The notes: a model not told the origin generated them from the sequence alone. 64,000 nucleotides of DNA from Mesorhizobium mediterraneum (GCF_002284565.1 NZ_NPKI01000012.1:1-64000), one strand, 5' to 3'. Positions 17,325 through 27,284 are shown, numbered from the stretch's first letter. Made by a program: numbers and translations.

Positions 17325-18953
17325 TCATGCCGCTTGGTTGGTCGAAAACACGGCCGGCGGCAGCGGCTCGCGGCCAAGGATCAGATCGGCGCCTTTTTCG
17401 CCGACCATGATGGTCGGGGCATTGGTGTTGGAGGAGGGGATGCGCGGCATCACCGAGGCATCGCAGACACGCAAGCCCTCAATGCCGCGCAGCTTGAGAT
17501 CGGGCGTCACCACGCTCATCGCGTCGTGGCCCATGCGGCAGGTCCCCACGGGGTGGTGGTCGGTCTTGGAACTGCGGCAGGCATAGTCGAACAGCTCGTC
17601 GTCGCTGGTGAGCGTCGGTCCCGGCAGCACCTCGCGCAGCACGTAGGAAGCAAGCGCCTTCTGCCGCATGATCTCGCGCGCCAGCCTGAGTCCCTTGATT
17701 GACATGTCGCGGTCGTAAGGGTCGGACCAGTAATTCGGATCGATCAGCGGGTGGTCAGCCGGGTCGGCGCTGTTCAGTCGTACCGTGCCGCGCGAATGTG
17801 GGCGCAGGAAAGCCGAATTCAGCGTCACCCCTGGATTCCTGAGTTTCTCGACGCCGGCCTCGATGCCGGAGCCGAGGCCGAGATGGAGCTGGATGTCGGG
17901 CGAGGCGGCGGTCGGGTCGGCGTACCAGAAGCCACCGGTCTCGAACAGGCTGGAGGCAACCGGGCCCTTTTTGAGCAGCAGATATTGCAGGCCGGCCCAC
18001 ACCGTTCGGTGCAGCTTGGCGTAGTTATCATAGGTGTGGTCGCCGGTGCATTCGGCAATGACGAACAGGTCGAGATGGTCCTGCAGGTTGGAGCCGACGC
18101 CGGGCAGGTCATGCACCGGCGTCACGCCGACCGACTTCAGATGGTCTGCCGGGCCGATGCCCGACTGCATCAAAAGCTTCGGCGAGCCGATGGCGCCGGA
18201 CGAGACGATCACTTCGCGCTCGGCATGCAGAATCTTCGGCTGGCCGCCCGGCCTGTCGACGATCTCGACGCCGACGGCGCGGCCTTTGTCGATGACGATG
18301 CGCGTCACCAGCACATCGGTCCTGACGGTCAGATTCTTGCGTTCGCGGATCGGCCGGAGATAGGCGACCGAGGCAGAGGAGCGTCTCGCGTTTTTCTGCG
18401 TCAATTGGTAATAGCCGACGCCCTCCTGGGTTATCCCGTTGAAGTCCGGATTGAAGGGAATGCCCATCTCCTGTCCGGCGCGGAAATAAGCCTCGCAGAT
18501 CGGCAGCGGCGCAATCGGGTTCGAGACGCCGAGCGGGCCTTGGTCGCCGTGAAAATCGTTGGCGTAGCGCTGGTTGTTCTCGGCCCGCTTGAAATAGGGC
18601 AGCACGTCGCGGTAGCCCCAACCGGCAAGGCCCTCTTCGCTCTCCCAGGCGTCGTAATCGCGGGCGTTGCCGCGCGTGTAGATCTGGGCGTTGATGGAGG
18701 AGCCGCCGCCGATCACCTTGGCCTGCGTGTACCGGAAGATGCGGTCCTTCATGTGCTTTTGCGGCACGGTCGACCAGCCCCAGGCGGCGATGCCCTTGGT
18801 CATCTTGGCGAAACCTGCCGGCATGTGGATCAGCGGATGCCAGTCCTTGCCGCCGGCTTCGAGCAGCAGCACTGAATTCGATGGCTCTTCGCTCAGCCGG
18901 TTGGCGAGGACGCAGCCGGCCGGGCCGGCGCCGACGATGATGTAGTCGGTCAT
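17325..18953 (-). CDS. GMC family FAD-dependent oxidoreductase (choline dehydrogenase-like)
   Basis: A 542-residue flavoprotein. The FAD motif VGAGPAGCVLANRLSEEP opens the protein, GMC signature 1 (GGGSSINAQIYTRGN) is near residue 82, signature 2 (SSGAIGSPKLLMQSGIG) near 255, and the C-terminal catalytic region HHPVGTCRMG with SNTNAPTIMVGEKGADLI is intact. It oxidises a primary or secondary alcohol, passing electrons to a quinone or other acceptor. BetA-like sequence does not prove choline as substrate: no betaine gene is nearby. It sits 12 bases after the SDR gene in the LacI-linked cluster. Confidence 0.9.
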   Translation of the reverse strand: MTDYIIVGAGPAGCVLANRLSEEPSNSVLLLEAGGKDWHPLIHMPAGFAKMTKGIAAWGWSTVPQKHMKDRIFRYTQAKVIGGGSSINAQIYTRGNARDYDAWESEEGLAGWGYRDVLPYFKRAENNQRYANDFHGDQGPLGVSNPIAPLPICEAYFRAGQEMGIPFNPDFNGITQEGVGYYQLTQKNARRSSASVAYLRPIRERKNLTVRTDVLVTRIVIDKGRAVGVEIVDRPGGQPKILHAEREVIVSSGAIGSPKLLMQSGIGPADHLKSVGVTPVHDLPGVGSNLQDHLDLFVIAECTGDHTYDNYAKLHRTVWAGLQYLLLKKGPVASSLFETGGFWYADPTAASPDIQLHLGLGSGIEAGVEKLRNPGVTLNSAFLRPHSRGTVRLNSADPADHPLIDPNYWSDPYDRDMSIKGLRLAREIMRQKALASYVLREVLPGPTLTSDDELFDYACRSSKTDHHPVGTCRMGHDAMSVVTPDLKLRGIEGLRVCDASVMPRIPSSNTNAPTIMVGEKGADLILGREPLPPAVFSTNQAA

Positions 18954-18965
18954 GGCGTCACCTGC

Positions 18966-19727
18966 TCACAGCCTCGGCACCGACAGCGCGCCGTCGACAT
19001 TGACGATCGAGCCGGTCGAAAAGCCGAGCTTGCCGCCGGCGAGTGCCGCCACCGCGGCGCCGACATCGGCGGCTTCGCCCCAGCGCTTTGCCGGCACCAG
19101 CCCGCTATCGATCAGCGCGTCGTATTTGGCCGTCACGCCTGCGGTCATGTCGGTGCGGATGATGCCCGGCCGCACCTCGAACACGCCGACATTTTCGGCG
19201 GCGAGCCGCAGTGCCAGGGTCTTCACCCACATCGAAAGCCCAGCTTTGGAGATGCAGTAGTCGCCGCGCTCGGGCGAGCCCATTTCGGCGCTGACCGAGG
19301 TGATGGTGATGATCGATTTTGGGTGATCACCCGGCGCCGCAAGCATCGCCTTGGCAACGGCTTGGCTGAGGAAGACGGTGCCGCGCAGATTAATGCTGAG
19401 GATCCGGTCGAAATTCTCCGGTTTCAATTCCAGCAGGTCGCCGCGTTCGACCGCGCCGATGCCGGCATTGTTGACCAGGCAGTCGATGCGGCCGAAGGCG
19501 CTTATCGCGGCATCGACCAGCGCCGCATGGTTTTCGAGATCGGCGATGTCGCCACAATGGTAGGCGAATTTCGCACCGCGGGCAGCGATGTTGGCGGCAA
19601 GTCCGTCAGCGGCATTGTCGGCAAGGTCCACGACAAGGATGTCGAAGCCGGCATCGGCCAGCGCCTCGGCGCAGGCCAGCCCAATGCCGCGCGCGCCGCC
19701 GGTGACGATGGCCGCCGGGCGGGTCAT
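18966..19727 (-). CDS. Short-chain dehydrogenase/reductase (FabG-like)
   Basis: A 253-residue classical SDR. It shows the Rossmann TGGARGIGLA motif, the aspartate at the end of strand 2 (VVDLAD) that favours NAD, CLVNNAGIG, the catalytic serine in ITSVSAEMGS and the YCISK catalytic tyrosine-lysine pair. It therefore looks like a functional NAD-linked alcohol or keto-group oxidoreductase of sugar or polyol catabolism rather than fatty-acid FabG. Its start overlaps the stop of the upstream GMC gene by four bases. Confidence 0.9.
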   Translation of the reverse strand: MTRPAAIVTGGARGIGLACAEALADAGFDILVVDLADNAADGLAANIAARGAKFAYHCGDIADLENHAALVDAAISAFGRIDCLVNNAGIGAVERGDLLELKPENFDRILSINLRGTVFLSQAVAKAMLAAPGDHPKSIITITSVSAEMGSPERGDYCISKAGLSMWVKTLALRLAAENVGVFEVRPGIIRTDMTAGVTAKYDALIDSGLVPAKRWGEAADVGAAVAALAGGKLGFSTGSIVNVDGALSVPRL

Positions 19728-21241
19728 GCGACAAGCTCCGTCTTGCGGATATGGTCGGCGACACGCAGCGCTTGTGCTGCGATCGACAGCGCCGGATTGA
19801 CCGCGGCCGAGTTCGGCAGGAAGCTAGCGTCGACGACAAACAGGTTCCGGTGGTCGAACGAGCGGCAGAACGGGTCGAGCGGCGAGGTCGCCGGATCGTC
19901 GCCCATCTTGACCGTGCCGCACTGGTGCGACGGCGTGCGCTTGTCGAAAGGCCGCGACAGGACGATCGGATAGCCGCAGGCGCGGAAGTTCTCGCGCATC
20001 ACCTTGGTCAGCCCGTCGAGCGACTGCATGTTGGAGCGCCGCCACTGCATGACGATGTCCTTGCCGTCGACCATGATGCGGCTTTCGGGATCGGGCAGGT
20101 CCTCGCACATCAGATACCAGTCGACGGCGTGGCCGGCCATGAAGTCCAGCGCGAATTTGGGTGCAAGCTTGACGTTGGCCCTCAGGATATTGCCGTCGAT
20201 CTTGCCGAGAAGCTGGACATTGCCGAGCGGCTTGCCGCCCTTGCCATCGGACAGATAGTAGTCGTTGAGCATCAGCGTCTTCTGGTAGACGGCATCGTTC
20301 CTGCGGCGCGGATCGATCGCCAGCATGGCGCTCGAATTGTGGTTCATGAAATTGCGGCCGACTTGGTCGGAATGGTTGGCGAGGCCCTTGCCGCCTCCCT
20401 TGCCATTGTTGGGAGAGGGCGAGCGCAGCAGGATGACCGCTGAATTGACGGCGCCGGCCGAGAGGATGACCAGTTTCGGCGTCACTTTCTTCAGCGTGCC
20501 ATTCTGGCGATAGTGAACGGCGGCGATCGTCCTGGCATCCGATGACGCTTCGAGATATTCGACGTGGGCACTGGTCTCTAGCCTGATGTTCCGGTCGGCC
20601 AGTGCTGCCGCCAGCGGCCCTGTTTGGGCGTCGACCTTGCCGGTCCCGGTGTTGGGAAAGGCATCCCAGCCTGTCTTGCCGTCCTTCAGCCAGGCATCGA
20701 TGTCGACGCCGAGCGGCAGCGATGCGGGGTGCAGGCCGAGACCCTTGAGCTCGGCGCGGGCGCGGGCGATGGGCGGCTCGTCCGGCACCGGCCCGAAGGC
20801 ATAGGGGATCGAGTGGAACGGTTCGGTCGGGTCTTCGCCGAGTGCGCCGCGCACGCGAAAAAGCTGCTCGGCCCTGGAGTACCATGGCTCGAACGCCTCG
20901 TAGGAGAACGGCCAGGCCGGCGAGACGCCGCCATAGTGCTCCATGGCGGAAAAGTCTTGCCTGCGGTAGCGGATCAGCACCGCGCCATAGAATTTCGAAT
21001 TGCCGCCCACATAGTAGTAGTTGCCGGGGTTGAACGCAGCACCCCCGACCTCGCGCCACATCTCCTTCGGCCGGTAATGGCCGTCGACGAAGATAGCGCG
21101 TGTGTCGCGCGTGTGCGTCGTCGTCGGCAGCTTCTCGCCGCGCTCCAGCATCAGGATCGAGGCGCCACTGCCGGCAAGGCCGGAGGCGATCGTGGCGCCG
21201 CCGATGCCGGAGCCGATGATGACGATGTCCGGGTTTGTCAT
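19724..21241 (-). CDS. GMC family oxidoreductase (glucoside 3-dehydrogenase-like C-terminus)
   Basis: A 505-residue flavoprotein unlike its neighbour at 17325. The FAD motif is IGSGIGGATIASGLAGSG. The C-terminus has SHQCGTVKMGDDPATS, VVDASFLPNSAAVNPALS and AAQALRVADHI, a pattern shared with the gluconate 2-/glucoside 3-dehydrogenase and cholesterol-oxidase branch of GMC. No small (gamma) or cytochrome subunit gene lies beside it, and no Tat signal is seen, so it may act in the cytoplasm. Six bases separate it from the importer ATPase gene. Oxidation of a ring hydroxyl is plausible but unproven. Confidence 0.87.
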   Translation of the reverse strand: MTNPDIVIIGSGIGGATIASGLAGSGASILMLERGEKLPTTTHTRDTRAIFVDGHYRPKEMWREVGGAAFNPGNYYYVGGNSKFYGAVLIRYRRQDFSAMEHYGGVSPAWPFSYEAFEPWYSRAEQLFRVRGALGEDPTEPFHSIPYAFGPVPDEPPIARARAELKGLGLHPASLPLGVDIDAWLKDGKTGWDAFPNTGTGKVDAQTGPLAAALADRNIRLETSAHVEYLEASSDARTIAAVHYRQNGTLKKVTPKLVILSAGAVNSAVILLRSPSPNNGKGGGKGLANHSDQVGRNFMNHNSSAMLAIDPRRRNDAVYQKTLMLNDYYLSDGKGGKPLGNVQLLGKIDGNILRANVKLAPKFALDFMAGHAVDWYLMCEDLPDPESRIMVDGKDIVMQWRRSNMQSLDGLTKVMRENFRACGYPIVLSRPFDKRTPSHQCGTVKMGDDPATSPLDPFCRSFDHRNLFVVDASFLPNSAAVNPALSIAAQALRVADHIRKTELVA

Positions 21242-21246
21242 GGCTG

Positions 21247-22362
21247 TCAGAGGATACGGTTCTCGGTCGCCGGATCGAAGAACACCGCCTTGGTCAGGTT
21301 GAAGGCGAGCGGCGTGCTGGTACCCGGCTGGATGTTGGCGTCGGCGCGCAGACGCGCCACCACCGCCTTGCCGCCCAGATTGGTGACCGCGAAAGTGTCG
21401 GAGCCGGCCGGTTCCACGACTTCGATATGGCAGTCGGCGGTGGCGATGTTCGATGCGTTGCGTTCGGCCCCTTCCGGATCGGTCAGGGCTTCGGGGCGGA
21501 CGCCGAAGATGATCGGCTTGTCGTGGAATGCCGACAGGCCCGACGGCGCATCGGCCAGCGGCAGCGAGATCGGCTCGCGCGCCTCTCGCTGCAGCACCAC
21601 GGAAAGTGCATTGCCATTGCCGCCGATCGTCGCCGGGATCAGGTTCATGGCCGGTGAACCCATGAAGTCGGCAACGAACAAATTGGTCGGGTTGTTATAG
21701 ATTTCGGCCGGCGTGCCGAACTGCTGCACCTCGCCGTCGCGCATCACCGCGATCTTGGTGGCCAGCGTCATCGCCTCGATCTGATCGTGGGTAACGTAGA
21801 CTATCGTTGTGCCGGTGGTCGCGTGCAGGCGCTTGATCTCGATACGCATGTCGACACGCAGCTTGGCGTCGAGATTGGAGAGCGGCTCGTCGAAGAGAAA
21901 GAGCTTGGGGTCGCGCACCAGCGCGCGGCCCATGGCAACGCGCTGGCGCTGGCCGCCGGAAAGCTGGCTCGGCTTGCGCTGCAGGAGGTGGCCGATCTGC
22001 AGCACCTTCGCCACCTTGTCGATCGCCTTCTGGCGCTCCTGAGCCGGCACGCCGCGCATTTCCATGCCGAAGGCAATGTTTCCGGCGACAGTCATGTTCG
22101 GATAGAGCGCATAGCTCTGGAACACCATGGCGATGTCGCGCTTCGAGGGATGGAGATCGTTGATCGTCCGGCCGTCGACGCGGATTTCGCCTTCGGTGAT
22201 GGTTTCCAGGCCGGCGATGGTGTTGAGCAATGTCGACTTGCCGCAGCCGGACGGGCCGACCAGCACGAGGAAGCCGCCCTTTTCGAGATCGACGTCGATG
22301 CCCTTCAGGATTTCGACCGATCCGAACCGCTTCCTCAGCCCATTGATTTCGAGAAAAGCCAT
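21247..22362 (-). CDS. ugpC: Carbohydrate ABC transporter ATP-binding protein (UgpC/MsmK-type)
   Basis: A 371-residue CUT1 ATPase. Walker A is GPSGCGKST, the signature is LSGGQRQRVAMGRA, Walker B is LFLFDEPLSNLDAKL, and the switch histidine is in VYVTHDQIEA. A C-terminal TOBE/MalK-like regulatory domain follows from about residue 235, including FMGSPAMN. It starts four bases after the permease stop. The symbol denotes the family used by annotators; glycerol-3-phosphate is not implied as cargo. Confidence 0.92.
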   Translation of the reverse strand: MAFLEINGLRKRFGSVEILKGIDVDLEKGGFLVLVGPSGCGKSTLLNTIAGLETITEGEIRVDGRTINDLHPSKRDIAMVFQSYALYPNMTVAGNIAFGMEMRGVPAQERQKAIDKVAKVLQIGHLLQRKPSQLSGGQRQRVAMGRALVRDPKLFLFDEPLSNLDAKLRVDMRIEIKRLHATTGTTIVYVTHDQIEAMTLATKIAVMRDGEVQQFGTPAEIYNNPTNLFVADFMGSPAMNLIPATIGGNGNALSVVLQREAREPISLPLADAPSGLSAFHDKPIIFGVRPEALTDPEGAERNASNIATADCHIEVVEPAGSDTFAVTNLGGKAVVARLRADANIQPGTSTPLAFNLTKAVFFDPATENRIL

Positions 22363-22366
22363 TCGA

Positions 22367-23311
22367 TTATCCTTTGACGGCGCCGGCCATCAGGCCGCGC
22401 ACAAAATAGCGGCCAGCGACCACGTAGACGAGAAGGGTCGGCAGTGCGGCGATCATCGCCGCCGCCATGTTGACGTTGTATTCGACGACGCCGGTCGAGG
22501 TGTTGACGACGTTGTTCAGCGCCACGGTCATCGGCATCGCGTCACCGGTGCCGGCATAGGCGGAGGCGAACAGGAAGTCGTTCCAGATGTTGGTGAACTG
22601 GTAGATGACGGTGACGACGAAGATCGGCATCGAATTCGGCAGCATGATGCGCCGGAAAATCTGGAAGAAGCTGGCCCCGTCGACCTGCGCCGCCTTGACC
22701 AGTTCGGTCGGGAACGCCTCGTAATAGTTGCGGAAGAACAAAGTGGTGAAGCCAAGCCCGTAGACGACGTGGACAAAGACCAGGTTGACCGTCGGGTTGC
22801 CCAAGCCGAATGACAGCCCCGTTGCGTTCCGCAACGTCACGCCGAAACGGCCGAGGCTGCCGAGGATCGTCGCCATCGGCAACAGCACCGACTGGAACGG
22901 AATGAAGCAGGCAAACAGCATCAGCCCGAACACCAGCGTGTGGCCGCGGAAGCGCCATTTGGTCAGGACATAGCCGTTGAGCGCGCCGAGCAGCGTCGAG
23001 ATCAGCACCGCCGGAACCACCATCTTGATGGAATTCCAGAAATAGCCCTTGATGCCGGCGCAGGTGAGGCCGACGCAGGTCTCGCCCCAGGCCTTCAGCC
23101 ATGGCTCGAAGGTCGGCGCCTGCGGCAGCGCCAGCATGTTGCCGTTCTGGATCTCGTCCATGGTCTTGAACGAGGTCACCAGCATGACGAATAGCGGCAT
23201 CAGGTAGAACAGCGCGAACAGCGCCAGCAGGCCGTAGATGACAACGCGGTTGACGGTCCTGGCGCTGATGCCGCCAGTGCTCTGGCGAGCGGGAGTGGCA
23301 ATGACGCTCAT
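22367..23311 (-). CDS. Carbohydrate ABC transporter permease (MalG-type)
   Basis: A 314-residue, six-helix permease of the CUT1 class. The EAA loop reads AFPTELVKAAQVDGASFFQI near residue 207, with the usual GASFFQIFRRIMLPNS continuation. The periplasmic loop after helix 1 is longer than usual (about residues 55-85, with two cysteines near CVGLTCAG). Its start overlaps the upstream permease stop by four bases. It forms the channel with the MalF-type protein encoded at 23308. Confidence 0.9.
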   Translation of the reverse strand: MSVIATPARQSTGGISARTVNRVVIYGLLALFALFYLMPLFVMLVTSFKTMDEIQNGNMLALPQAPTFEPWLKAWGETCVGLTCAGIKGYFWNSIKMVVPAVLISTLLGALNGYVLTKWRFRGHTLVFGLMLFACFIPFQSVLLPMATILGSLGRFGVTLRNATGLSFGLGNPTVNLVFVHVVYGLGFTTLFFRNYYEAFPTELVKAAQVDGASFFQIFRRIMLPNSMPIFVVTVIYQFTNIWNDFLFASAYAGTGDAMPMTVALNNVVNTSTGVVEYNVNMAAAMIAALPTLLVYVVAGRYFVRGLMAGAVKG

Positions 23312-24264
23312 CGCGGCTTCTCCCTGAGCTCGGAGTAGAGATAGGGCACGATGATCGCGGTGATGGTCATCAGCATGATCACAGCACTGGCTGAGCCGAC
23401 AGCCATTTCGTTGCGCTTGAAGGTGTACTCATACATGAAGTTCGACGGCAGCCAGGCCGAGCCGCCCGGTCCGCCACTGGTCAGCGCGACGACCAAATCG
23501 TAGGACTTGATGGCGAGGTGGGCGAGCACGATGAAGGCCGACAGGAACACCGGCCGCAGCAGCGGGATGACGATCCGGCGATAGAGCTGGAACGTGGTGG
23601 CGCCGTCGATCTGCGCCGCCTTCATGATCTCGCCGTCGATGCCACGCAGGCCGGCGAGGAACATCGCCATGATGAACCCCGAGGCCTGCCAGACGCCGGC
23701 GATCACCACGGTGTAGATGACGAAATCCTTGTTCTTGATCCAGTCGAAATGGAAGCTCGTCCAGCCCCATTGATGCAGCGTCTGCTCGAGGCCGAGCCCG
23801 GGATCGAGGAACCATTTCCAGGCGACGCCGGTGACGATGAAGGACAGCGCCATCGGGTAGAGATAGATCGGGCGCAACATGCCTTCGCCGCGGATCTTTT
23901 GGTCCAGCAGGATCGCCAGGAACAAGCCGAGCGCCAGGCAGATGAAGATGTAGAGAAAACCGAAGATGCCCATATTGGTGATCGACGTGTACCAGCTCGA
24001 TGGCGGGTCGCTCTCGAAGGTCCAGCGCCACAGCCGCTGATAGGCGCGTGACCCTGTAATGGCATAGGACGGGAAGGTCTTGGAGTTGGTGAAGGACAGA
24101 TAGACCGTCCACAGGATGAAGCCGTAGACGAAGACAACAGTGATCGCAAAGCTTGGCGCCAGCACGAGCTTCGGCAGCGCGTCCTGCAGGCGCGAACGCA
24201 TGGAGGCACCCGGGCGAGCGTTATGCTCCGGCGTCAGCTTGATCTGGGTCGCGACCGTAGTCAT
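23308..24264 (-). CDS. Carbohydrate ABC transporter permease (MalF-type)
   Basis: A 318-residue membrane protein with about six helices and an EAA loop (GIDGEIMKAAQIDGATTFQL) near residue 225. A cytoplasmic N-terminus of about 35 residues precedes helix 1. The gene begins 176 bases after the binding-protein stop; that gap has a stem-loop that may tune expression. It overlaps the following permease gene by four bases. Confidence 0.9.
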   Translation of the reverse strand: MTTVATQIKLTPEHNARPGASMRSRLQDALPKLVLAPSFAITVVFVYGFILWTVYLSFTNSKTFPSYAITGSRAYQRLWRWTFESDPPSSWYTSITNMGIFGFLYIFICLALGLFLAILLDQKIRGEGMLRPIYLYPMALSFIVTGVAWKWFLDPGLGLEQTLHQWGWTSFHFDWIKNKDFVIYTVVIAGVWQASGFIMAMFLAGLRGIDGEIMKAAQIDGATTFQLYRRIVIPLLRPVFLSAFIVLAHLAIKSYDLVVALTSGGPGGSAWLPSNFMYEYTFKRNEMAVGSASAVIMLMTITAIIVPYLYSELREKPR

Positions 24265-24401
24265 GGGCTCCTCCCGTTTCGGGTCCCTTCACCGCCAGGC
24301 GGAAAGGATGACCCCGTCCAGACGGGTGTGATTGGTGAATCGCCGGCGCCAATCGCTTGGCATATCCCGGCGAGATGCCGACCATTTTCGCATGTTGGAG
24401 T

Positions 24402-24423
24402 CTTCCCCGCCGGAGCGGGGAAG
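24402..24423 (-). terminator. Stem-loop between binding-protein and permease genes
   Basis: A perfect 9-bp stem (CTTCCCCGC at 24402-24410, GCGGGGAAG at 24415-24423) with a CGGA loop lies 18 bases after the binding-protein stop codon. No T-run follows on the minus strand, so partial termination or mRNA protection is likelier than full stop. Confidence 0.45.
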
Positions 24424-24440
24424 GCCTTCCATGCCTGGTT

Positions 24441-25694
24441 TTACTTGGCGTCTTCGATCGCGTTGACCAGCTGGGTCACGGCCTCGTCCGAGGTCTTGAT
24501 CTGGCCGTGGACGAATTTCGAGACGACGTCCTTATAGGCATTGGCGACCGCCGGAGGCGCGCCATAGCCTTGCGCGAGCGAACCAAACAGCGTGCCGCCC
24601 TCATTGGCGGCCTTCAGGTCGGCCATGCCCTTCTTACCGCAAGCGTCGAAGTCGGTGTCAGGCACGTCGGTGCGGGCCGGGACCGAGCCCTTGACGACGT
24701 TGAAGGCCGACTGGAAGCTCTTCGACAAAGTGGCGGTGGCCAAGGCGGCCTGGGCGGCCTTGCGGTCGTCCGGAACATCGAACATGCCGAACATGTCGGA
24801 GTTGTAGACCACGCTGCCATCGGTGCCCGGGAAGCGGTAGCACAGGAAGTCGGTGCCCGGGGTCTTCTTGGCGGCGTTGAATTCGCCCTTGGCCCAATCG
24901 CCCATGACCTGCACCAAGGCATCGCCCTTGATGACCATGGCGGTGGCGAGGTTCCAATCGCGGCCCGAGAAGTTCGGGTCGACATAGGTGACAAGCTTGG
25001 CGAGGTTGTCGAACGACTTCTTCATCGTGTCGGACTTCAGCTGCTCTTCGTCGAGGTCGTTGAAGGCCTTTTTGTAGAACTCAGGTCCGCCGGTCGACAG
25101 CACGACCGAATCGAACATGGTGGCCTCCTGCCAGTTCTGGCCGCCGAGCGCAAGCGGGATGACGCCCGCCGCCTTGGCCTTGTCGAGCAGCGCGATGAAG
25201 TCGTCGAAGGTCTTGGGCTCGGTGCCGCCGATCTTGTCCATCACGGCCTTGTTGATCCACAGCCAGTTGACCGAGTGGACGTTGACCGGAGCCGCGACCC
25301 ACTTGCCGTCATAGACCGAGAATTTCTGCAGGGCGGCCGGAACGGACTTGTCCCAGCCTTCCTTTACCGCCGTCTCGGTCAGGTCGCCCATCACGCCGGC
25401 TGCGGCATAATCGAGCACGGTATATCCGAGCATCTGCGAGGCGGTCGGGTAATTGCCGGCCGCCACCATCGCCTTCAGCGCGGTCATGGCGGCGTCGCCG
25501 CCGCCGCCAGCCACGGGCACGTCCTTCCAGGCAAAGCCTTGCTTGGACAGATCTTCCTTGAGCACGTTCAAAGCAGCCGCTTCGCCGCCCGACGTCCACC
25601 AATGCAGCATCTCAACTTCCTTGACGTCTTGGGCGTGGGCCGCGAACGCAAGGCCCGACCCGAGAGCCGTTCCGATAAGCAGTTTGCGCAACAT
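24441..25694 (-). CDS. Carbohydrate ABC transporter substrate-binding protein (family 1)
   Basis: A 417-residue secreted protein. The signal peptide ends at about residue 22 (AAHAQ). The mature part has the CUT1 binding-protein layout: [15 protein letters not shown] at the N-terminus, [13 protein letters not shown], and a late [20 protein letters not shown] region. It resembles binding proteins for mono- and oligosaccharides or glycosides. It is the first importer gene, 59 bases after the aldehyde dehydrogenase, with an AGGGAGGAAG-like ribosome site before the ATG. The cargo is unknown but should be the substrate of the surrounding oxidoreductases. Confidence 0.9.
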   Translation of the reverse strand: MLRKLLIGTALGSGLAFAAHAQDVKEVEMLHWWTSGGEAAALNVLKEDLSKQGFAWKDVPVAGGGGDAAMTALKAMVAAGNYPTASQMLGYTVLDYAAAGVMGDLTETAVKEGWDKSVPAALQKFSVYDGKWVAAPVNVHSVNWLWINKAVMDKIGGTEPKTFDDFIALLDKAKAAGVIPLALGGQNWQEATMFDSVVLSTGGPEFYKKAFNDLDEEQLKSDTMKKSFDNLAKLVTYVDPNFSGRDWNLATAMVIKGDALVQVMGDWAKGEFNAAKKTPGTDFLCYRFPGTDGSVVYNSDMFGMFDVPDDRKAAQAALATATLSKSFQSAFNVVKGSVPARTDVPDTDFDACGKKGMADLKAANEGGTLFGSLAQGYGAPPAVANAYKDVVSKFVHGQIKTSDEAVTQLVNAIEDAK

Positions 25695-25753
25695 GTACTT
25701 CCTCCCTTGTTACATCTACACGACCGGCGGTTGCCCGCCGGGTTCTTCCCAAC

Positions 25754-27265
25754 TCAGCCGACCCACCATCCGGTGCGCTGGCCACGATGAAACTGGATTG
25801 TCTTTTCCTCGGTATAATCCTCGACGGCGCGCTTGCCGAGTTCGCGTCCGAGACCGGACTGCTTGTAGCCTCCGAAAGGCAGCTCGGGATAACCTTCCAT
25901 GAACGTGTTCACCCAAACGGTTCCCGAACGCACATTCCGCGCCACCGACATGCAGGTGTCGATGCTGGCGCTCCACACGCCCGCCGATAAACCATAGGGC
26001 GTGTTGTTGGCGATGCGCAACGCCTTTTCAATCGATTCAAAGGTCAGCACTGAGAGCACCGGGCCGAACACTTCCTCGCGTGCAATGGCCATGTCTTCGG
26101 TTACGCCGCGAAGAATGGTCGGGTCGAGATATTGACCGGCACTGGAGGCGATCTGCTTGCCGCCGCTATAGACGCTGCTGCCGTCGTTTGCCGCCGCCGT
26201 CACGTATCCGGTGACCTTGGCCAGGTGCTCGGAAGAGATCATCGCGCCGACCTTGGTGCCGTCATCGAGTGGATCGCCGACGGTGACCCGGGCGGTGAGC
26301 GCCTTCACTGCGCCAAGGAAGTCGTCGGCGATCGCCTCGTGGACGATCAGCCGGCTGCCGGCGTTGCAGCATTCGCCGGCGTTGAAAAAGCCGCCGAACA
26401 CCGCTGCGTCGGCGGCGGCTTCGAGGTCGGCGTCGGGAAAGACGATCTGGCCGTTCTTGCCGCCGAGCTCCATCGAAACCTTCTTCAGCGTGCTCGCAGC
26501 CGATCCCATGGTCATCTTGCCGACCCGAGTGGAGCCGGTGAACGACACCATCTCGACCAGCGGATGGCTGACCATCGCCGCGCCGACATCGGCGCCCAGG
26601 CCAGCGAGGATGTTGACGACGCCATCCGGCAAGCCGGCCTGCATCAGGATGTCGCCGAGCACGAAGGTCGAGGCCGAGGTCATCTCGCTCGGCTTGACCA
26701 CCGCCGTGCAGCCGGCGGCGAGCGCAAACGGCAGTTTCTGGCTGACGATGAGGAACGGAAAATTCCATGGCGTGATGATCGAGACGACGCCGATCGGTTC
26801 GCGCAGCACGACGCCCAGCATGGCGTCGCCGAGATTGGCGTAGGTTTCGCCATGCAGCGTGCGGGCAAGGGATGCCGCATAACGCCAGATATCGACGGCG
26901 CCGCCGATCTCGCCGCGCGCCTGGGCGATCGGCTTGCCGGATTCCAGCGCGTCGAGCCGGGCGATCTCCTCAAGCCGCGCCTCGATCAGGTCTGCCGCCT
27001 TGAGCAGGATCGCGGCGCGCTCGCCGGCCTTCATGCGCGGCCAGGGGCCGGCCTCGAACGCCTTGTGCGCGGCGGTCACCGCCGCCTCGACTTCCGCCGC
27101 GCCGGCTTGCGCATAGCGTGAAACCGTGAAGCCATGGCCGGGGCTCTCGCGCTCCAGCGTACGGCCGTCGCGGGCATCGACAAACTTGCCATCGATCAGC
27201 AGCCGATAGGTCTTCGGTGCTGCGGATGCCTCGGCGGGCATGGCGATGTCGAGAGGCAAGTTCAT
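25754..27265 (-). CDS. Aldehyde dehydrogenase family protein
   Basis: A 503-residue NAD(P)-dependent aldehyde dehydrogenase. The signatures are ITPWNFPFL, the general base in MELGGKNGQI, the catalytic cysteine in NAGECCNAGS, and a C-terminal PFGGYKQSGLGRELG. The start at 27265 has GTGGAA upstream; an alternative ATG at 27283 lies one base after the enoyl-CoA hydratase stop. In the LacI-linked set it would oxidise an aldehyde produced by a GMC enzyme or by aldolase cleavage. Confidence 0.9.
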   Translation of the reverse strand: MNLPLDIAMPAEASAAPKTYRLLIDGKFVDARDGRTLERESPGHGFTVSRYAQAGAAEVEAAVTAAHKAFEAGPWPRMKAGERAAILLKAADLIEARLEEIARLDALESGKPIAQARGEIGGAVDIWRYAASLARTLHGETYANLGDAMLGVVLREPIGVVSIITPWNFPFLIVSQKLPFALAAGCTAVVKPSEMTSASTFVLGDILMQAGLPDGVVNILAGLGADVGAAMVSHPLVEMVSFTGSTRVGKMTMGSAASTLKKVSMELGGKNGQIVFPDADLEAAADAAVFGGFFNAGECCNAGSRLIVHEAIADDFLGAVKALTARVTVGDPLDDGTKVGAMISSEHLAKVTGYVTAAANDGSSVYSGGKQIASSAGQYLDPTILRGVTEDMAIAREEVFGPVLSVLTFESIEKALRIANNTPYGLSAGVWSASIDTCMSVARNVRSGTVWVNTFMEGYPELPFGGYKQSGLGRELGKRAVEDYTEEKTIQFHRGQRTGWWVG

Positions 27266-27284
27266 GTGAGGTTCCACTTGCATT

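Noticed and set aside
17325..18953. Annotation of the first GMC gene as betA (choline dehydrogenase)
   Set aside because: No betaine aldehyde dehydrogenase pairing, betI or choline transporter is nearby, and the gene lies in a sugar-importer operon; only the general GMC family is supported.
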